DNA of 64,000 bases from Phocaeicola faecalis (GTDB lineage Bacteria; Bacteroidota; Bacteroidia; Bacteroidales; Bacteroidaceae), in NCBI RefSeq assembly GCF_021730445.1, contig NZ_JADNRM010000002.1, positions 159,841-223,840 of the forward strand, read 5' to 3'. Positions 61,924 to 64,000 of this stretch are shown here, one piece after another. A program made the position numbers and the translations under genes. The notes under the pieces were generated by a model. The model searched no databases and was not told where the DNA came from. It saw nothing but the letters and a program-made list of their open reading frames with translations. Every line of letters begins with the position of its first letter. The first letter of the stretch is position 1.

Positions 61924-63242
61924 TTAGATTTCTTAAAAGCTGTTTTTATCGTTTTACCCGCTTTACGAAGAAAATTATCCAACACCAGAAAAGCGATAAT
62001 GCCTGTCAGACAAAAGAATAAATATACCCAAGCCATCTTCCCTTCATGGTTGACAAAGTCTTCAAAACTCCGATATAAAGAAGCCAATGACTTAGTGCTG
62101 AGCAGTGAAGACAAGTTATGCACCAGCCTTCTATCTACGGTGACATTCAGCAAAATTTCCCCCTGATTATCAGTCAGCCAAATATCAGGATGAGCCTCCA
62201 GGGTATTTTTAGCTTTTTTAAACGGACATATTCCATTAGTTACTTGGGTACATCCCGATTTCAACTTCTCCCACTTAACCCCATCTATTCCATTGGGGCA
62301 AAGGCGGGTAAATGTGCTATCACTCTTCATTATCGAACCGATAACACTCCCTGTTAAATAAATATCATTAACAGCAAAGTATAGAAAGCCGGAACGTTTA
62401 ACTCCAAAAAGCTTCACATGCTCATTTCTCTCATATGAGACCTGCTGCATCAAGTTCTTTTCGTTTTCAAACAAACAGGAGGAGTTGTCCGGCTGAATTT
62501 GGAATAAGAGAGAACCAAAATATGCAGATCCTTCTTCATTATACATGCATTTCTCTGTATCCTTCTGACGATTTCCTTCATAAATTAAAGCGACATTATT
62601 CCAAGGATACCGTAAAGTGTCATTATTCTTTGCCTTTGAATACTGTTCAGCAATAGATCCGTAAAATGCACCGGAAGCGGATATTTCTATTTGGTCTCCT
62701 TCCAGCACCTCTATCCCCGTGTTAGTCCAAGACGAACTCGCATTGAACAAAAACATACTATGCTCTTTCCCGCAGCATTGCTCTGTCGTTATTGCTCCAC
62801 AACTATTTACCGTATGCCTGTTAGCATACAACAATACGTCATTAAGAAAGAAAGTAAATATGCACACCATCATTACGATAGTAGAGACTATGCCCATGAC
62901 TAGAATGACAAAATTAATGCGAACGGAGGCATATACGGCTTTTGACTTGCCACTACACAGCAACATCACCCCTGCTATGAATAAGTAAAGCAAGAATAAA
63001 GGCAGTCTGGTCAGCCACAAAAAGGTTTGAAATATAGTATTGCCTATAGGGAACCGAACCAAATGCCAAGGTTTTTTTTTCCATTTCAGAAAGCGGTACA
63101 GCTCTTTATAATGGAACCTTCCACACCTGTTCCCGGCATGAAAGAGTTCAACGACAAAAGGATGGTCATGCACCTCCACACTGGCCGGAGTTCCGGTAAG
63201 TATAGCATCCTGAATGGTTTCGTTTAGCGACTTGAGATTCAT
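61920..63242 (-). CDS. membrane protein with LecA/PA-IL-like domain
   Basis: This 440-aa protein of unknown role has an N-terminal cytoplasmic part (about 1-65). Two membrane helices lie near 72-98 and 105-133, and a large extracytoplasmic region spans about 135-405. That region holds WTNTGIEVLEGDQIEISASG (about 173-192), the start signature of LecA/PA-IL-like beta-sandwich domains, and later GFLYFAVNDIYLTGSVIGSI. A final helix (about 405-425) precedes a Lys-rich tail. It begins directly after the stop of a paralogous gene and overlaps pnuT by 4 bases. The link with thiamine salvage is positional only. Confidence 0.7.
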   Translation of the reverse strand: MNLKSLNETIQDAILTGTPASVEVHDHPFVVELFHAGNRCGRFHYKELYRFLKWKKKPWHLVRFPIGNTIFQTFLWLTRLPLFLLYLFIAGVMLLCSGKSKAVYASVRINFVILVMGIVSTIVMMVCIFTFFLNDVLLYANRHTVNSCGAITTEQCCGKEHSMFLFNASSSWTNTGIEVLEGDQIEISASGAFYGSIAEQYSKAKNNDTLRYPWNNVALIYEGNRQKDTEKCMYNEEGSAYFGSLLFQIQPDNSSCLFENEKNLMQQVSYERNEHVKLFGVKRSGFLYFAVNDIYLTGSVIGSIMKSDSTFTRLCPNGIDGVKWEKLKSGCTQVTNGICPFKKAKNTLEAHPDIWLTDNQGEILLNVTVDRRLVHNLSSLLSTKSLASLYRSFEDFVNHEGKMAWVYLFFCLTGIIAFLVLDNFLRKAGKTIKTAFKKSK

Positions 63243-64000
63243 TTATTTATGCTTTTTACGTTCTATAATAATAAGGAAGGAGCCCAGATTATCTGCATAC
63301 CATGCATTGCGGAATTTGTACTTTTTGTAATAAAGCAGCTCATTGTTTATGGGATACAGCGAATCCTGATTTTCCGGGCTACGTCCAAATTCAAAGTTTT
63401 CGCTAATCTTCTTCGATTTCAAAGAATCAACATCAGCCTTAAATGTCAATATACGGCTTAAAAAAGAATCAACATCTTTAGACTCTTGGAGATATGCATC
63501 TTCTATCTTATTCAGTATTTTCTTTACCTCATCCGTGGCATCCTTTTCCGCTAACTTAAGTTCTTCCAAATACATTTTATTGATTACAGAATCAGTCAAC
63601 ACAATGTCGTTGACAGCAAAATGCAGCATCCCTTTCGTCCTGATACGCATATTCTGCCTTTCTTTTCCTATGATATATAAATCTCCTTTTCCCATCAAAA
63701 AAGAATCATTGTCGGCTTTATACCAATCCTCACTATTCTTCATGTGTTCTTCTCCGATAACTTGCATCAGCAACTTTCCTTCCAAATCATTGGGCTGAAT
63801 GCGATATTGAGCACGAAGACTGTCTCTCCTGCCTGTTTTCGTAGCCCCTGCCGTACCAACCCACTGGTCCCGCAACATTCTGTTGTTATCCGCATCTTCC
63901 ACCAAATGATGTATAGCTGTATGCGATGCTCCCGATGCACGAATAGTCAACTCATCACCGGGTTCGACTTCAATTCCCGAGTTTGCCCAAAGCTCCGCCG
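63243..64000 (-). CDS. partial CDS: LecA/PA-IL-like envelope protein, paralogue of the next gene
   Basis: The frame is open to the window edge, so the N-terminus is missing (252 codons present). The visible part starts AELWANSGIEVEPGDELTIR, the same LecA-like signature as in the downstream gene, and has GMLHFAVNDIVLTDSVINKM, parallel to YFAVNDIYLTGSVI there. A helical segment follows (about 125-185 of the visible part) and the end is basic (IIERKKHK). The stop codon is immediately followed by the ATG of the paralogue. Function unknown. Confidence 0.7.
   Translation of the reverse strand, partial: AELWANSGIEVEPGDELTIRASGASHTAIHHLVEDADNNRMLRDQWVGTAGATKTGRRDSLRAQYRIQPNDLEGKLLMQVIGEEHMKNSEDWYKADNDSFLMGKGDLYIIGKERQNMRIRTKGMLHFAVNDIVLTDSVINKMYLEELKLAEKDATDEVKKILNKIEDAYLQESKDVDSFLSRILTFKADVDSLKSKKISENFEFGRSPENQDSLYPINNELLYYKKYKFRNAWYADNLGSFLIIIERKKHK

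Noticed and set aside
61357..64000. TPP riboswitch expected for a thiamine salvage operon
   Set aside because: No thi-box-like sequence was seen in this stretch, and the genes abut without space. Any riboswitch would lie upstream, beyond the window.

Overview
The window comes from a Bacteroidaceae gut commensal, Bacteroides or Phocaeicola (species not determined). The evidence is a SusC/SusD pair with a FecR anti-sigma factor and an ECF sigma factor, Ser-type sulfatases, many families largely restricted to Bacteroidales (DUF4836-, DUF5063- and DUF5687-like proteins, 6-bladed propeller lipoproteins), and promoters of the TTTG / TAnnTTTG type used by the Bacteroides primary sigma factor. All genes look chromosomal. 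There is no phage, integrase, intact insertion sequence, CRISPR array, rRNA or tRNA.

Layout. 1-1905: a LytS/LytTR two-component pair on the + strand. 1906-2463: a gene-free stretch with a 22-bp tandem repeat and a large inverted repeat. 2464-4507: a BlaI-BlaR1 repressor/antirepressor pair with a four-half-site operator. 4699-28051: a polysaccharide utilisation locus (PUL) of about 23 kb. On the minus strand it runs FecR, SusC, SusD, a GH95-like protein and a GH141-like beta-helix protein, then a second unit of sulfatase, GH29 fucosidase, sulfatase, GH20 hexosaminidase and a beta-propeller hydrolase. A probable cognate ECF sigma gene lies beyond it on the + strand. Three fucose-linked families, GH20 and two sulfatases point to a fucosylated, sulfated, N-acetylhexosamine-containing glycan such as mucin O-glycan; that substrate is inferred. 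The locus carries scars: a GH29 remnant fused head-on to a 5'-truncated hydrolase, and a decayed endonuclease/exonuclease/phosphatase gene.

28155-48165 is mainly minus-strand housekeeping and envelope genes: fused proline dehydrogenase/P5C dehydrogenase; a six-gene unit (nucleoside transporter, BFN nuclease, RsmE, DUF4836 lipoprotein, ABC ATPase and permease); a second, self-contained ECF sigma/anti-sigma unit; a pair of transglutaminase-like proteins of which one has lost its catalytic Cys; a propeller lipoprotein; and a DUF5063/exonuclease/RlmI-like operon. 48269-57941 is a + strand run (FtsK, LolA-like, TrxB, M16 protease, ABC permease and ATPase, NlpC/P60), followed by a HAD-DUF3667 fusion, rplU-rpmA, and a minus-strand unit with thiamine pyrophosphokinase, a PnuC/PnuT transporter and two LecA-like membrane/envelope proteins, the last cut by the window edge.

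Most notable non-coding signals: (1) the sulfatase operon is preceded by what looks like the fecR promoter joined to the susC leader, suggesting one ECF sigma drives both PUL units; (2) a degenerate 22-bp repeat family with ACGTACGT cores occurs at two places 38 kb apart; (3) a compact promoter-plus-terminator unit near 45.55 kb looks like a small RNA gene of about 70 nt.
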